Position numbers and translations under genes: made by a program
Notes under the pieces: model-generated
Database searches by the model: none
Seen by the model: the letters and a program-made list of their open reading frames with translations, nothing else
Told to the model about the DNA's origin: nothing
Part shown: positions 1 through 7,778 of the stretch, piece by piece
Numbering within the stretch: position 1 is the stretch's first letter
Layout: the number at the start of each line of letters is the position of its first letter
Assembly: GCF_042662685.1 (NCBI RefSeq)
Contig: NZ_JBHSYO010000008.1
Location: forward strand, 186,001-250,000
Reading direction: 5' to 3'
Origin: Pseudobowmanella zhangzhouensis
GTDB lineage: Bacteria; Pseudomonadota; Gammaproteobacteria; Enterobacterales; Alteromonadaceae
Length of the DNA stretch: 64,000 nucleotides

Positions 1-394
1 CAATATCCTCTTGCGTGTAACCCTCTTTAATTAACCGGCATATCGTGACCAGGATCTTAGGGTTGTTCATTAAACATTCTTCGCGGTGTGCGTACCGTAC
101 CAAGTAGTCGGCACGGCGTTCATCGGTCATAAAGACTTCATCGTTGGCGGGTTCATCGAACACCGCATCGTTAGCCGCTTCTATCTGCTCATACGCTTGG
201 ATAGCTTTCGTGACATTTACCGCAGGCGTCACTTTTGGCAAAAGGGCCAACTGCGCATTCAGTTGGTCTTGTGCATCATTGCTGGCTAGTTGATTCACCA
301 GCTTATTCAGCGATTGTTGTAACTGTTTATTCTGTTGCTCAATGATTGATAAGCGCTGAAAAATCATTTCAGCGTAATTTGCCGTGTTGTTCAT
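1..394 (-). CDS. Partial phage protein with N-terminal coiled coil (cut by window edge)
   Basis: The reading frame starts with ATG at 394 behind a GAGGAACC ribosome binding site and runs off the left edge after 131 codons. The first ~45 residues are rich in Gln, Leu, Asn and Ile in heptad-like order (for example RLSIIEQQNKQLQQSLNKL), which predicts a coiled coil. The rest is acidic and then mixed, with no motif I recognise. It is the most downstream visible gene of the leftward early cluster, 51 bases after the DUF669-like gene. Function unknown; the C-terminus is missing from the window. Confidence 0.7.
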   Translation of the reverse strand, partial: MNNTANYAEMIFQRLSIIEQQNKQLQQSLNKLVNQLASNDAQDQLNAQLALLPKVTPAVNVTKAIQAYEQIEAANDAVFDEPANDEVFMTDERRADYLVRYAHREECLMNNPKILVTICRLIKEGYTQEDI

Positions 395-445
395 TTGTGG
401 TTCCTCAAGACAAGGCCGGAGCGCTGATCCGGCCTGCCGTTTCAG

Positions 446-997
446 TTAGTAATTACCGTAAGGGTTTTGATTCGCTGCCAGCCCCGCATCTGGTTGAGGT
501 TGCATAGCCGGTTGTGCTGGCGTTGTACCGCCAACGTGGCCGGTATTGGGCATGGCTTTTAATTGGGCAATGTAGTTCGGGTAGTTTGTCTCTTTCTTCT
601 TCAAGCCAATTCGTGCCATGAGCATTTGGCCTGACAATCGACTGTTGATCTGATCATCTGGAACAACCGTGCCAGCCAAACCAAGCGCCTGATACAGTTC
701 AAACATGCGCGTTTGACCACCGGCCACCAATCCTTTGAAAGAGTCGTGATCGGCCATTTCGTGATTGGTCATAAAGCGTTCAGAGTAGCTACGCGCACCG
801 CCGTCAGGCATCAACACGTCACATTCAAATTGCAGGTAGTCATACCAACGACCAGGATATTTGCTCATATCGCCGGTTTGGCCGCGTGTTGGTTCAGCTT
901 TAGTGATGATTATTCGATATTCGCCCTCTGGAATAGCGCTGAACATTGCCTGTTTGGCGGCTTGCGGGTCGAATTTAGTTGGGTCAAAAAATGCCAT
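446..997 (-). CDS. DUF669-like putative ssDNA-binding protein, partner of Sak4
   Basis: The 183-residue protein starts at ATG 997 after an AGGAAT site. It opens with a short lead-in and then an OB-like block with the phrases IPEGEYRIIITKAEPT and YDYLQFECDVL, the layout of the DUF669 family of phage single-stranded-DNA-binding proteins. The C-terminal ~35 residues are Pro, Gln, Gly and Asn rich, like the flexible tail of SSB proteins. It lies 5 bases downstream of the Sak4-like ATPase gene, and DUF669 next to Sak4 is a common phage recombination pair. It probably coats ssDNA during replication or annealing. The family call rests on pattern and context; a divergent structural protein is less likely. 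Confidence 0.6.
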   Translation of the reverse strand: MAFFDPTKFDPQAAKQAMFSAIPEGEYRIIITKAEPTRGQTGDMSKYPGRWYDYLQFECDVLMPDGGARSYSERFMTNHEMADHDSFKGLVAGGQTRMFELYQALGLAGTVVPDDQINSRLSGQMLMARIGLKKKETNYPNYIAQLKAMPNTGHVGGTTPAQPAMQPQPDAGLAANQNPYGNY

Positions 998-1002
998 GAT
1001 TG

Positions 1003-1797
1003 TTATTCCTGTACTGATTTAGGTTGTTGTGGGATTTTTGATGCGATTGCCTGCATCAGAGCGTTAAAGTCGAGTGGGATTGGGCGCATATCTTCCATGC
1101 CGTAGCGGTTTTTGCTGCTGTACTTCTCAGTTGAGTAGCAGTGCAACAAGCGCTGACCGGTTTCAATGGCTTTGCCGCGCTGGCTGAATCCGTTATCTTC
1201 GGTGCGAATGCACACTTCTTTTTCAGCAAAGCCCACCAGATCACATTGCGAATGAATGAAATCCGCCAGCTTCTTGTTCACCTGAATGCCGTACAGGTCA
1301 TAAGGGTCTTTGTCTGGTTTGTTAACGGTGGTCACATTGCTGTGCGCAATGATGATCACGCCCATGCCTTTAAGGTCACGTAGCTGGCGCAATTTGAGAA
1401 TAAACTTGCTCATAATCTCAAGTGCCATGTTGAATCCCTTGCCATAGCCAAAGGCTTCAATGCTTTCGTGGTTGTACTTTTTGCACAGGTCTTGCCACAG
1501 CTTCTTTTCCAGCGAGGTGATCGAGTCAATCACCAGCCATTTGTAGCTGTGCTGCTGTGTCAGTAGCGCGTCGATGATATGGTCAACTTCGGCATAGCTT
1601 TGCGGAACCGGCGTCATAGTCACGTTAGGATTAGCCGCAAGCATTCCTAAACCATCTTCGATGGGGATAAATAAGTTGTTAGGGGCGCTCGCACCAAAGG
1701 TCGATTTACCGACCCCGCCGATCCCATGAATACACATGATCGGCATTTTCAGGTTAGACGACGACCCTTTGATAACTTGCGAAGCAAGATCAAACAT
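1003..1797 (-). CDS. Sak4-type RecA-like recombination ATPase
   Basis: The 264-residue protein has a P-loop GIGGVGKST near residues 26-33 and a Walker B strand KWLVIDS near 86-92. This matches the short RecA/RAD51-core ATPases of the Sak4 family, which promote single-strand annealing or strand exchange in phage recombination. I chose ATG at 1797, which sits 6 bases behind AAGGA; a TTG two codons upstream is possible. The DUF669-like gene follows after 5 bases and an unknown gene precedes it, so the three form one leftward operon. The alternative, a generic phage AAA NTPase, would have the same fold. Membership of the RecA-like ATPases is secure; Sak4 itself is inferred from size and partner. 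Confidence 0.75.
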   Translation of the reverse strand: MFDLASQVIKGSSSNLKMPIMCIHGIGGVGKSTFGASAPNNLFIPIEDGLGMLAANPNVTMTPVPQSYAEVDHIIDALLTQQHSYKWLVIDSITSLEKKLWQDLCKKYNHESIEAFGYGKGFNMALEIMSKFILKLRQLRDLKGMGVIIIAHSNVTTVNKPDKDPYDLYGIQVNKKLADFIHSQCDLVGFAEKEVCIRTEDNGFSQRGKAIETGQRLLHCYSTEKYSSKNRYGMEDMRPIPLDFNALMQAIASKIPQQPKSVQE

Positions 1798-1824
1798 AGT
1801 CAATCCTTAAAAGGCGTTTCCGCC

Positions 1825-2286
1825 TTATTGTTTTTCGATTAAATAACTGGGTTTTGAATAGGACGTTTCGATGTATCTCAAAGCCTGCTGATAGCGTTCA
1901 GGCGCGTTAATCGCCAAGCCATTCAGTTTGCGTGCGTCCAGTTTGGGTTCGTTCTTCACGACTTCTGGGGCCACGCGGCTTAATTCGGCAGCATCGAGGA
2001 TTTTGCGTGTAGCATTTTGGCGTACAGTCACTTTGTACTTACCAGTATCAGCTTTCACGGAACTGGAATTTGCATCCAGTGAACCAGCGCCTGACGCTTC
2101 CAACGCGACAAGCAATTCGCGCTGTAGTTGGGACTTCATATCATTAAGCGTGGCTATCTGTTGGGACAGGGATAGAATGGAATCGGATAGATAATCTATC
2201 GAACCGTATAACATTTCGGGATGGTCGCGGTTCACGGCAACGTTTTTAACTTGCGCGTTAACAACAACCTGATCTAAGATCGACAC
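1825..2286 (-). CDS. Unknown early phage protein, GTG start
   Basis: The 153-residue protein begins at GTG 2286, preceded by AGGAG nine bases upstream. Residues ~30-65 (SDSILSLSQQIATLNDMKSQ) form a likely coiled coil. A basic central part and the phrase LDARKLNGLAINAP follow near residues 115-130. It is the first gene of the leftward early operon that continues with the Sak4-like ATPase 27 bases on. That position suggests a role in recombination or replication, possibly a nuclease-associated or Gp157-like protein, but no catalytic motif is visible and I do not assign a function. Confidence 0.6.
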   Translation of the reverse strand: MSILDQVVVNAQVKNVAVNRDHPEMLYGSIDYLSDSILSLSQQIATLNDMKSQLQRELLVALEASGAGSLDANSSSVKADTGKYKVTVRQNATRKILDAAELSRVAPEVVKNEPKLDARKLNGLAINAPERYQQALRYIETSYSKPSYLIEKQ

Positions 2287-2375
2287 GATCAGGAACTCCT
2301 ATCAATTACAACCACGGTTGGCAGACCGGTAGTTGATATTCTGATTAATACTTGTCCAGCTTTGCTGGTGTGATG

Positions 2376-2407
2376 GGCCGATAGGTAAAACTATCGGCCT
2401 TTTCTTT
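2376..2407 (+). terminator. Intrinsic terminator-like hairpin
   Basis: A perfect 9-bp stem (GGCCGATAG with CTATCGGCC) around a GTAAAA loop is followed on the + strand by CTTTTCTTTT, so it would stop rightward transcription. On the opposite strand the same stem lies in the leader of the leftward early operon and has no U-tract. It may insulate against antisense transcription or act as an RNA hairpin in the leader. Confidence 0.5.
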
Positions 2408-2456
2408 TGGCCGCATGGCAGTGCAGCCGACCGACGTTCATGCTGAAAAACATCAA

Positions 2457-2475
2457 ATCAACAAGAAATCAACAT
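2457..2475. promoter_or_regulatory. Possible repressor half-sites (two, 11 bp apart)
   Basis: ATCAACAA (2457-2464) and ATCAACAT (2468-2475) repeat in direct orientation, one helical turn apart. The same ATCAACAA core forms the arms of the large palindrome at 3521-3564 and occurs again, inverted, over the -35 region at 48822-48829. The spacing and recurrence suggest a second operator of the phage repressor, controlling the leftward operon. This is inference; short A+T-rich words can recur by chance. Confidence 0.35.
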
Positions 2476-2535
2476 CAGTGAAGAATTAGATTAAGATCGT
2501 AAAAATATGATTGCAATAGTTTTTTTTGGGGGGAA

Positions 2536-2568
2536 GAAAACGGGCGCTTCACCAGAACGGTGAAACGC
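2536..2568 (-). terminator. Terminator of the repressor gene
   Basis: Read leftward, a 10-bp stem with one G-U pair (GCGTTTCACC with GGTGAAGCGC, 2544-2568) follows the repressor stop codon by about 30 bases and leads into CCGTTTTCTTCC. The U-tract is imperfect, so efficiency may be moderate. A smaller GCTGC/GCAGC hairpin lies between it and the stop codon. Confidence 0.5.
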
Positions 2569-2595
2569 TAAACAGGCTGCGGGGTGCAGCTTTTT

Positions 2596-3351
2596 TTAAA
2601 TAGCTGATTCGACTACTACGTCATTCGCTACCTTGTATTGTTTATCATTCATGCACATTACCGGCTTACCTTTGAGGTAACTCAGCGTGACCGACTGGGG
2701 CCGCGTTGCCAGATAATCCGTCTTAAACTCGTCAGATAACGCCACCAGCACCATTTGGCGTTGGTCGTTTTCAGTCATATACCAAAAGTCTTTTGGCTTA
2801 ACCTTTCGGCTATTGCGAAACAGCGCGTCAAAGTTGTCAGCAACAATTGCGTCAACAGTGCCACTGCTAATCGTACCGTCCAGAAAACAGGTAATGATCT
2901 TGGCTTCCTGCTTTCCCTCGGCCATTAAGTAGAAATTACTTAGCGCCTGCTTTAGCGTGCTATCAATCGAAAACGACACCAACGACTTAGCGTTCATAAA
3001 CTGCGCAGTGTACTTACTCAACGCGGAAAACTTTTTCACCATAAAGGTGACATTCTGCTCCGCTAAGGCTTCGTGGACTGACTTCAAATAATCTTCAATG
3101 CCACCACCACTAACCGCTTTGCTCGATGCTTGCGGCTTATCCAGCCAGCGTTCAGGCAAGTTAAAACCACGCTCAATATTGCGCGCAAGCGCAGAGCCGA
3201 TCCCGACCTTGGCATCTTCTTTCAGAAACGCAGACGTTTGCGAAAGCGACCGGTCAATCGTGGCAGCGAAGTTTTTGTAAACGCCGTCGCATTTTTCTGC
3301 CAGCAATAACCTGGCATTTTTGTGACGCACATTTTTTATGTCTAAAACCAT
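2596..3351 (-). CDS. Phage repressor with N-terminal HTH, no visible S24 peptidase
   Basis: The 251-residue protein starts at ATG 3351. Residues ~5-70 read like the HTH domain of CI/LexA-type phage repressors: NVRHKNARLLLAEK, then FAATIDRSLSQTSAFL, then SALARNIERGFNLPERWLD, the usual end of that domain. The remaining ~170 residues lack the G-D-S-M and catalytic Lys motifs of the S24 autoprotease, so SOS-driven self-cleavage is not evident. The gene is divergent from a Cro-like gene across a 260-bp region with a long palindromic operator, the standard arrangement of an immunity switch. It should maintain lysogeny by repressing early promoters. The inducing signal is unknown; the C-terminal domain could bind an antirepressor or a ligand. 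Confidence 0.75.
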   Translation of the reverse strand: MVLDIKNVRHKNARLLLAEKCDGVYKNFAATIDRSLSQTSAFLKEDAKVGIGSALARNIERGFNLPERWLDKPQASSKAVSGGGIEDYLKSVHEALAEQNVTFMVKKFSALSKYTAQFMNAKSLVSFSIDSTLKQALSNFYLMAEGKQEAKIITCFLDGTISSGTVDAIVADNFDALFRNSRKVKPKDFWYMTENDQRQMVLVALSDEFKTDYLATRPQSVTLSYLKGKPVMCMNDKQYKVANDVVVESAI

Positions 3352-3520
3352 GCTCGTTGGTTCACCTTTTAAGATTCAATCCTTTGAAATCAGCAAGTTA
3401 TATAGCGTTGGTGACTATTTATCGTCAATCCTAGCAAGATATTTAGTCGTTACGCAAACACAATTTATGCACATAGATGAATAAATTTGCATATCTTCCC
3501 GCGCATTATTCAACAGTAGT

Positions 3521-3564
3521 ACACAATATCAACAAAAAAGTTATTGATTTTGTTGATAGTGTGT
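3521..3564. promoter_or_regulatory. Immunity operator: 17-bp-arm inverted repeat
   Basis: The left arm (3521-3537, ending TATCAACAAAA) and right arm (3548-3564, starting TTTTGTTGATA) are reverse complements over 17 bp with a single mismatch, around a 10-bp centre. The element lies between the divergent repressor and Cro-like genes and its right half covers the -35 box of the predicted rightward promoter. Size and position fit the operator bound by the repressor. It may contain two adjacent dimer sites. Confidence 0.65.
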
Positions 3565-3573
3565 ATTTAGTAT
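3544..3573 (+). promoter_or_regulatory. Predicted rightward early promoter
   Basis: TTGATT (3544-3549) and TAGTAT (3568-3573) are separated by 18 bp and precede the Cro-like start at 3612 by about 30 bases of leader. The -35 box lies inside the large palindrome, so repressor binding would block polymerase. A promoter with the same TTGATT-18 bp layout occurs at 48825-48854. Confidence 0.5.
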
Positions 3574-3611
3574 CTATTGCAGGGTAAATCAAATGACAAA
3601 GGGAACAGTTA

Positions 3612-3854
3612 ATGAAAGTGTCGGTGACGCCACGCGAATTCTACAGGTCGCTGGAACATGATAAAAAGCTGCAACTGGCTGCACGTCTGGGAGTTAGCTA
3701 TACGCGCCTGTCCGGTGGATATTTCGCTAAACGCATCGAAAAACGTCCGACACTCAGCCGCCCACGATTAGCCGAAGTGCAGGCCGCACTTAATGAACTG
3801 GGTGGCAACTTTTCCCTGAATGACATTGTTGATCACTTTTTCATTAAAGAATGA
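3612..3854 (+). CDS. Small Cro/CII-like DNA-binding protein
   Basis: This 80-residue protein is the first gene rightward of the immunity operator. Residues ~12-30 (DKKLQLAARLGVSYTRLSGG) read as a helix-turn-helix and the next segment is strongly basic (KRIEKRPTLSRPRLAEV). AAGGGA lies 9 bases before ATG 3612. Position and size match Cro or a CII-like activator that commits the phage to early lytic expression; an excisionase role is also possible because integrase is in the same operon. The primase-helicase gene follows after 17 bases. Confidence 0.65.
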   Translation: MKVSVTPREFYRSLEHDKKLQLAARLGVSYTRLSGGYFAKRIEKRPTLSRPRLAEVQAALNELGGNFSLNDIVDHFFIKE

Positions 3855-3871
3855 TTATGTAGCCCTGACTT

Positions 3872-5998
3872 ATGACCACATCATCATTCTTCGATCCGAT
3901 TGCCTACGCCAATCGCAAGCAGTCTACCCCCGTCGAATCGCCGCGCGAGTCGTTTCTTAGCCTGTTAAAAGACAATGGCTTTGACATAGACCATGTTGAA
4001 ATCACCGGCCTTACAGACGTAAAGCGTTGCTATTGCACAGAACACCGCAAAGACACGCCGCTTTGGTATTCGTATGAAGAAGATCGGGAATTTGGCTACG
4101 GAGCCTGGGGGGATTGGCGCGAGGGTGTCACCCATACCTTTTCACAAAAAGAGGGGGGTTCACCACTCTCTGCGCAAGAAAAAGCTGACATTAAAGTTAA
4201 ACTGGATGCACAAAAAGCAATCCGTGAAGCGGCCCAAGCCAAAGCCCAAAAAGACGCCGCCGATAGTGCACGGCAACTGTTTGAATCCCTGCCCTCACCT
4301 ATAAATACTGATGCCTTGCCCTATTTGGTTAAAAAAGGGGTTGGCGCGTATGGCATCCGAGTTGATGCCAAAGGCAATATTGTTATGCCGCTGCACGATT
4401 TTGACGGCAACCTTTGTTCACTAGAGTTTATCGCACCATCTGGGCAAAAGTGGGTTCACACTGACGGGCAGGTCAAAGGCGCATATCACTTAATAGGCCG
4501 CATTGACCACACTACCCGTCTTGTCTATGCCGCCGAGGGTTACTCTACTGCTGCCAGCGTACATGAAGCCACGCGGGTTCCTGTCATGGTTTGCCGAAAC
4601 GCCAATAACCTTTATGAAATCGTCAAAGGTATGTTGCCAAAGCTGACCGCAACAGGCATTGCTTTAGTGGTGGCCGCTGACAATGATCACGAAAAAGAAG
4701 CACAAGGCAAAAAGAATGCTGGCATCGAAGTGGCAAAACGTATTCTGGATGATTTTAACGTCCCTTACTTTGCCCCACCTGTCGAAGCAGGCGTAACCGA
4801 TTTCAACGACTTGCGCGACCACAACCGCATTCGTAAAGCATTGAATTTTACTGACGGTCATTTTGATCCGTACCCATCCTTGGAAGTTACCCAGTTTGAA
4901 TATGACAAACCGCCGGTCAAGCCAAGCTGGCTTATCAAAGGTGTCTTACCGTTTGAACGAATTGGTCTGATTTTCGGTGCGCCTGGGGATTTCAAATCGT
5001 TTGTCACGCTGGATATGCTTTGCCACATGGCAAACGGCATGGACTGGCACGGCCATCGCGTTTCAAGACCAATCCGCACACTGTACGTCTGCGGTGAGGG
5101 CCAATCAGGCGTACACAAGCGTTTGCGCGCGTGGTGTAAGCACCATGGCCGCAAAGGCACAACGATCTATACCACCAATGAGCCGGTGCCATTTCTCGAC
5201 CTGCAAGCTATCAATGCCCTTATGGACAAAGCAATTGCCAGCATGGACGAAGCACCAGAAGTCATTGTGCTAGATACGCTCAACCGTAACTTTGGTGACG
5301 GTGATGAAAACTCCACCAGCGATATGACCCGCTTCATTGACAATCTGAAATACGTCTACAGCAAATACAATTGCATGGTGATTCCGGTACACCACAGCGG
5401 CAACAGCGAATCAGACCGCGCCCGTGGTTCGTCAGCACTCAAAGGTGCCGTTGATGTTGAATTCAAAGTGTTCGTCGAAAACAAAGCGGAAATGGAGCGT
5501 GACCCGACGCTGCAACCGGTGATCAAGGTAGTTAATACCAAAATGAAAGACGGCGAACCTATGCAACCGATGTTATTCCATCGTCAAGTAGTGACCGTGG
5601 GCGAAGATGAGGACGGCGATCCGCAAACGTCTGTTGTGCTGGTGCCGTCTGAACCGGTGAAGTCAAAAGACTGGATTGCAGAAATTAACAAGGGCAAAAC
5701 CATGGAAGCCCAGATTCTGATCGCATTCGATAACCTGTTAGCACAGCAATTTGCTGCATCCAGATTCTGCCCACCCATCGTTGAATCGACTGAACTAAAC
5801 AACCTCTTGTACCGATTCAACCCAGAAGCAAACGAAAACACGTTGCGCAAGAACATTAACCGGTCGATTGGAAAGTTAACCGCTGAAAACGTGATTAAAA
5901 AAATGGGGCGCAACCGGCACACCAAGTACCAGATTATTAACAATGATGTCGTGGTTTGGTTAAGACGGCATAACACTAAAAAAGACAACAAGGAGTAA
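3872..5998 (+). CDS. Bifunctional Toprim primase / RepA-type helicase
   Basis: The 708-residue protein joins two replication modules. An N-terminal ~140-residue region leads to a Toprim fold with AAEGYSTA (Glu near residue 221) and VVAADNDH (Asp pair near 270), the metal-binding residues of phage primases. A RecA-like ATPase of the RepA/AAA_25 type follows, with P-loop GAPGDFKS (~369-376), Walker B VIVLDTLN (~463-470) and VIPVHHSG downstream. The C-terminal ~60 residues resemble a winged helix (SIGKLTAENVIKKMGRN). This is the likely replisome initiator of the phage, synthesising primers and unwinding the fork. No clear Shine-Dalgarno precedes ATG 3872. It sits between the Cro-like gene and a run of small unknown genes in one rightward operon. 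Confidence 0.88.
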   Translation: MTTSSFFDPIAYANRKQSTPVESPRESFLSLLKDNGFDIDHVEITGLTDVKRCYCTEHRKDTPLWYSYEEDREFGYGAWGDWREGVTHTFSQKEGGSPLSAQEKADIKVKLDAQKAIREAAQAKAQKDAADSARQLFESLPSPINTDALPYLVKKGVGAYGIRVDAKGNIVMPLHDFDGNLCSLEFIAPSGQKWVHTDGQVKGAYHLIGRIDHTTRLVYAAEGYSTAASVHEATRVPVMVCRNANNLYEIVKGMLPKLTATGIALVVAADNDHEKEAQGKKNAGIEVAKRILDDFNVPYFAPPVEAGVTDFNDLRDHNRIRKALNFTDGHFDPYPSLEVTQFEYDKPPVKPSWLIKGVLPFERIGLIFGAPGDFKSFVTLDMLCHMANGMDWHGHRVSRPIRTLYVCGEGQSGVHKRLRAWCKHHGRKGTTIYTTNEPVPFLDLQAINALMDKAIASMDEAPEVIVLDTLNRNFGDGDENSTSDMTRFIDNLKYVYSKYNCMVIPVHHSGNSESDRARGSSALKGAVDVEFKVFVENKAEMERDPTLQPVIKVVNTKMKDGEPMQPMLFHRQVVTVGEDEDGDPQTSVVLVPSEPVKSKDWIAEINKGKTMEAQILIAFDNLLAQQFAASRFCPPIVESTELNNLLYRFNPEANENTLRKNINRSIGKLTAENVIKKMGRNRHTKYQIINNDVVVWLRRHNTKKDNKE

Positions 5999-6003
5999 CG
6001 CCA

Positions 6004-6315
6004 ATGACAATGAAGTATGAAAACAAAATCAATCTACACCGCGCGGTTAAAGAAATTGAATCTTTATTGGCACATGAACTGGGCCTATCGGACGCTAGTT
6101 TTTCGTTGGTTATTGGCGCTGCGACGGAAGAAGGTTCAGATCAAAAGGACACGTTGTTGTCACTGTCTAACGCTGGCGGTCGCGGTGACACGCTTATGCT
6201 GCTAATGGCTGGCGTGGCTGCTATGTCTGGTGCGGGTGCGTTTGAATCGGTGCATGAGGAATCAGACGTGGAAATCGACGATAACGTGGTTCCGTTTACA
6301 GGTGGTATGCACTAA
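6004..6315 (+). CDS. Unknown early phage protein (103 aa)
   Basis: ATG 6004 follows AAGGAG at good spacing, five bases after the primase-helicase stop. The protein has an N-terminal helix (LHRAVKEIESLLAHELGL), a hydrophobic stretch LMLLMAGVAAMSGAGAF near residues 65-81 and an acidic end. No family is recognised. The stop codon overlaps the next start in a TAATG junction, so the two are probably translationally coupled. Confidence 0.6.
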   Translation: MTMKYENKINLHRAVKEIESLLAHELGLSDASFSLVIGAATEEGSDQKDTLLSLSNAGGRGDTLMLLMAGVAAMSGAGAFESVHEESDVEIDDNVVPFTGGMH

Positions 6316-6557
6316 TGGAACGGTGCATCGAGTGTGGCAGCAAGCACGCTGACTATCTACCACACGATATTACAAATATGTACTACCACCTGAAATTTTA
6401 CGAAACGCATCGACGCGCTTTGCAGTGGATTGATGCGTTCAGACACTGTGACCAGGGCATCTTTGATGACATTCAAAACGGGCTTTATGGGAAAGGTATC
6501 AATTTGTACGACCCCATACCGCTGAATGCTGAATTGCCGGATCATAGCGCCCATTAA
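6315..6557 (+). CDS. Small protein with N-terminal CxxC, possible zinc site
   Basis: The 80-residue protein begins MERCIECGSKHADYLPH, so a Cys-x-x-Cys plus nearby His could bind zinc. The rest is aromatic and charged (MYYHLKFYETHRRALQW). It overlaps the upstream stop by one base (TAATG). Nothing identifies a function. Such small Cys-rich proteins are frequent in phage early regions and often inhibit host factors, but that is only a general expectation. Confidence 0.55.
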   Translation: MERCIECGSKHADYLPHDITNMYYHLKFYETHRRALQWIDAFRHCDQGIFDDIQNGLYGKGINLYDPIPLNAELPDHSAH

Positions 6558-6582
6558 ATTGAGGGGTTAACTAGGTAAAAAC

Positions 6583-6990
6583 ATGAGTAACGAACATACC
6601 TTTATGCCAGATCCATTGCTAACTTTAATCGACGGAGCAATCGAGCAATTAAACAAGTCTATGCAACGCTCAGAACAATATCTGGATGAAGCGAAAAAGC
6701 TGTTCACCGAGGGTTATTGCGATAAGGAATTGCGTCTTGCTGCCTATCTTATGGAACAAGGCTACGAGGACTTGCGCAAAGTTAATGGCATGTGGTGCGG
6801 CACCATGCGAATGCTATTTACTCACGGCGTTTTTATCGATCTAGACCATACAGGCCAACGCGGTCGAATTTGTTTTGTTTCAAAAGCCTTTGCTTCGTTA
6901 TTTCTCAAAGAGTGGGACGGCAAGACCTTACCCGCTGTTGGGGAAGATGGATGCACGGCAATTAAAGTAACACTACCTAACCATAAATAG
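6583..6990 (+). CDS. Unknown early phage protein (135 aa)
   Basis: The start at 6583 is preceded by AGGT and further upstream by GAGGGG. The first ~70 residues are predicted helical (TLIDGAIEQLNKSMQRSEQY and following), the rest mixed, with SKAFASLFLKEW near residues 105-116. No catalytic motif is visible. It lies within the rightward early operon, 25 bases after the CxxC gene and 14 before the H-NS-like gene. Function not assigned. Confidence 0.55.
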   Translation: MSNEHTFMPDPLLTLIDGAIEQLNKSMQRSEQYLDEAKKLFTEGYCDKELRLAAYLMEQGYEDLRKVNGMWCGTMRMLFTHGVFIDLDHTGQRGRICFVSKAFASLFLKEWDGKTLPAVGEDGCTAIKVTLPNHK

Positions 6991-7004
6991 AGGGACTTAA
7001 CACC

Positions 7005-7763
7005 ATGAACAACAAGATTCAAATTAAACTATCAATCGTCAATTCAGCGTCAAACGGTCGCTGCATTCAAGTGCAAGCTGTCGAGTCTTTGAAAAAAGGC
7101 ACCAAGATGCACCGGTCACGTCAAATCAGTCTGGATAAAGTACCCGACCTGAAAAAAGCGTGGGCCATAGTAAATGGTTTCAACACAGAACTAGCCAAAG
7201 ATTTTAACGTGGAGCCAGCGCAGCTACCGCCTACAATGGAAGATTTTTTGAAAATGCGTGGGCGCATGGATCTAATCGGCGGTGAGCGCACCACTTATGT
7301 TGGCTCACAAGCTGCCAACAAAGAAAGGGTTGGCTCTAGTGCGGCGGCTAACTACATCAACGATATGGCAAAGCTACGTGTAGCGATTAAATCAGCAATT
7401 GCTTTCCATGGTTTTGAACAGGTTATCGAGAATCTTCAACGTGGTTTGGACTACGCCAACGAGATCACCAAAGAAGAACGCGAGAAAGAAGCGAACAAGA
7501 ATGCAATCTTGATGAAAACGGCCCGTGACATTTATACTTCTCGCCAACAAGGTGTTAGTATTCCACACATGGGCGCTGAAATTGAAAAGTTTGTAAAGAT
7601 GGTTCAGGCCGAGGAAGAAAACAAAGCAATCATGAAAAGCAAAAGCCGTCCGTTGTATCGTTTGAATGGTACAGATTGGGATGGTGAGGGTAACGCGCCT
7701 GCTTCATTTAAGAAGTTTCTACGCGACTCAGGACAAGACCTAGAGGCATTGCGCGTTATGTAA
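7005..7763 (+). CDS. DNA-binding protein with H-NS-like C-terminal domain
   Basis: The last ~37 residues of this 252-residue protein follow the H-NS family C-terminal domain: an aromatic strand YRLNGTDW, then DGEGNAP in place of the H-NS TGQGRTP loop, then SFKKFLRDSGQDLEALRV, parallel to the H-NS end KKAMDEQGKSLDDFL. The N-terminal 215 residues are not H-NS-like. They have a beta-rich start, a long helical middle and a Lys-rich segment. The arginine of the QGR minor-groove hook is replaced by Asn next to Glu, so AT-DNA binding could be weakened or altered. A clear AGAGGGA precedes ATG 7005 and the integrase gene follows after 15 bases. Likely roles are phage DNA organisation, or interference with host H-NS silencing. 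Confidence 0.55.
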   Translation: MNNKIQIKLSIVNSASNGRCIQVQAVESLKKGTKMHRSRQISLDKVPDLKKAWAIVNGFNTELAKDFNVEPAQLPPTMEDFLKMRGRMDLIGGERTTYVGSQAANKERVGSSAAANYINDMAKLRVAIKSAIAFHGFEQVIENLQRGLDYANEITKEEREKEANKNAILMKTARDIYTSRQQGVSIPHMGAEIEKFVKMVQAEEENKAIMKSKSRPLYRLNGTDWDGEGNAPASFKKFLRDSGQDLEALRVM

Positions 7764-7778
7764 TCGAGGGGGGGACAC

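Larger units (their letters stand above)
2287..2595. other. Intergenic control region of the leftward early operon
   Basis: About 310 bases separate the 2286 start from the repressor stop. The stretch holds the leader of the leftward operon, a strong hairpin at 2376-2399, two copies of an ATCAAC(A/T) half-site at 2457-2475 that resemble half of the immunity operator at 3521-3564, an A+T-rich block around 2490-2530, and the terminator of the repressor gene. No convincing -35/-10 pair stands out, so the leftward promoter itself is not marked. No gene longer than a few codons is supported here. Confidence 0.45.
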
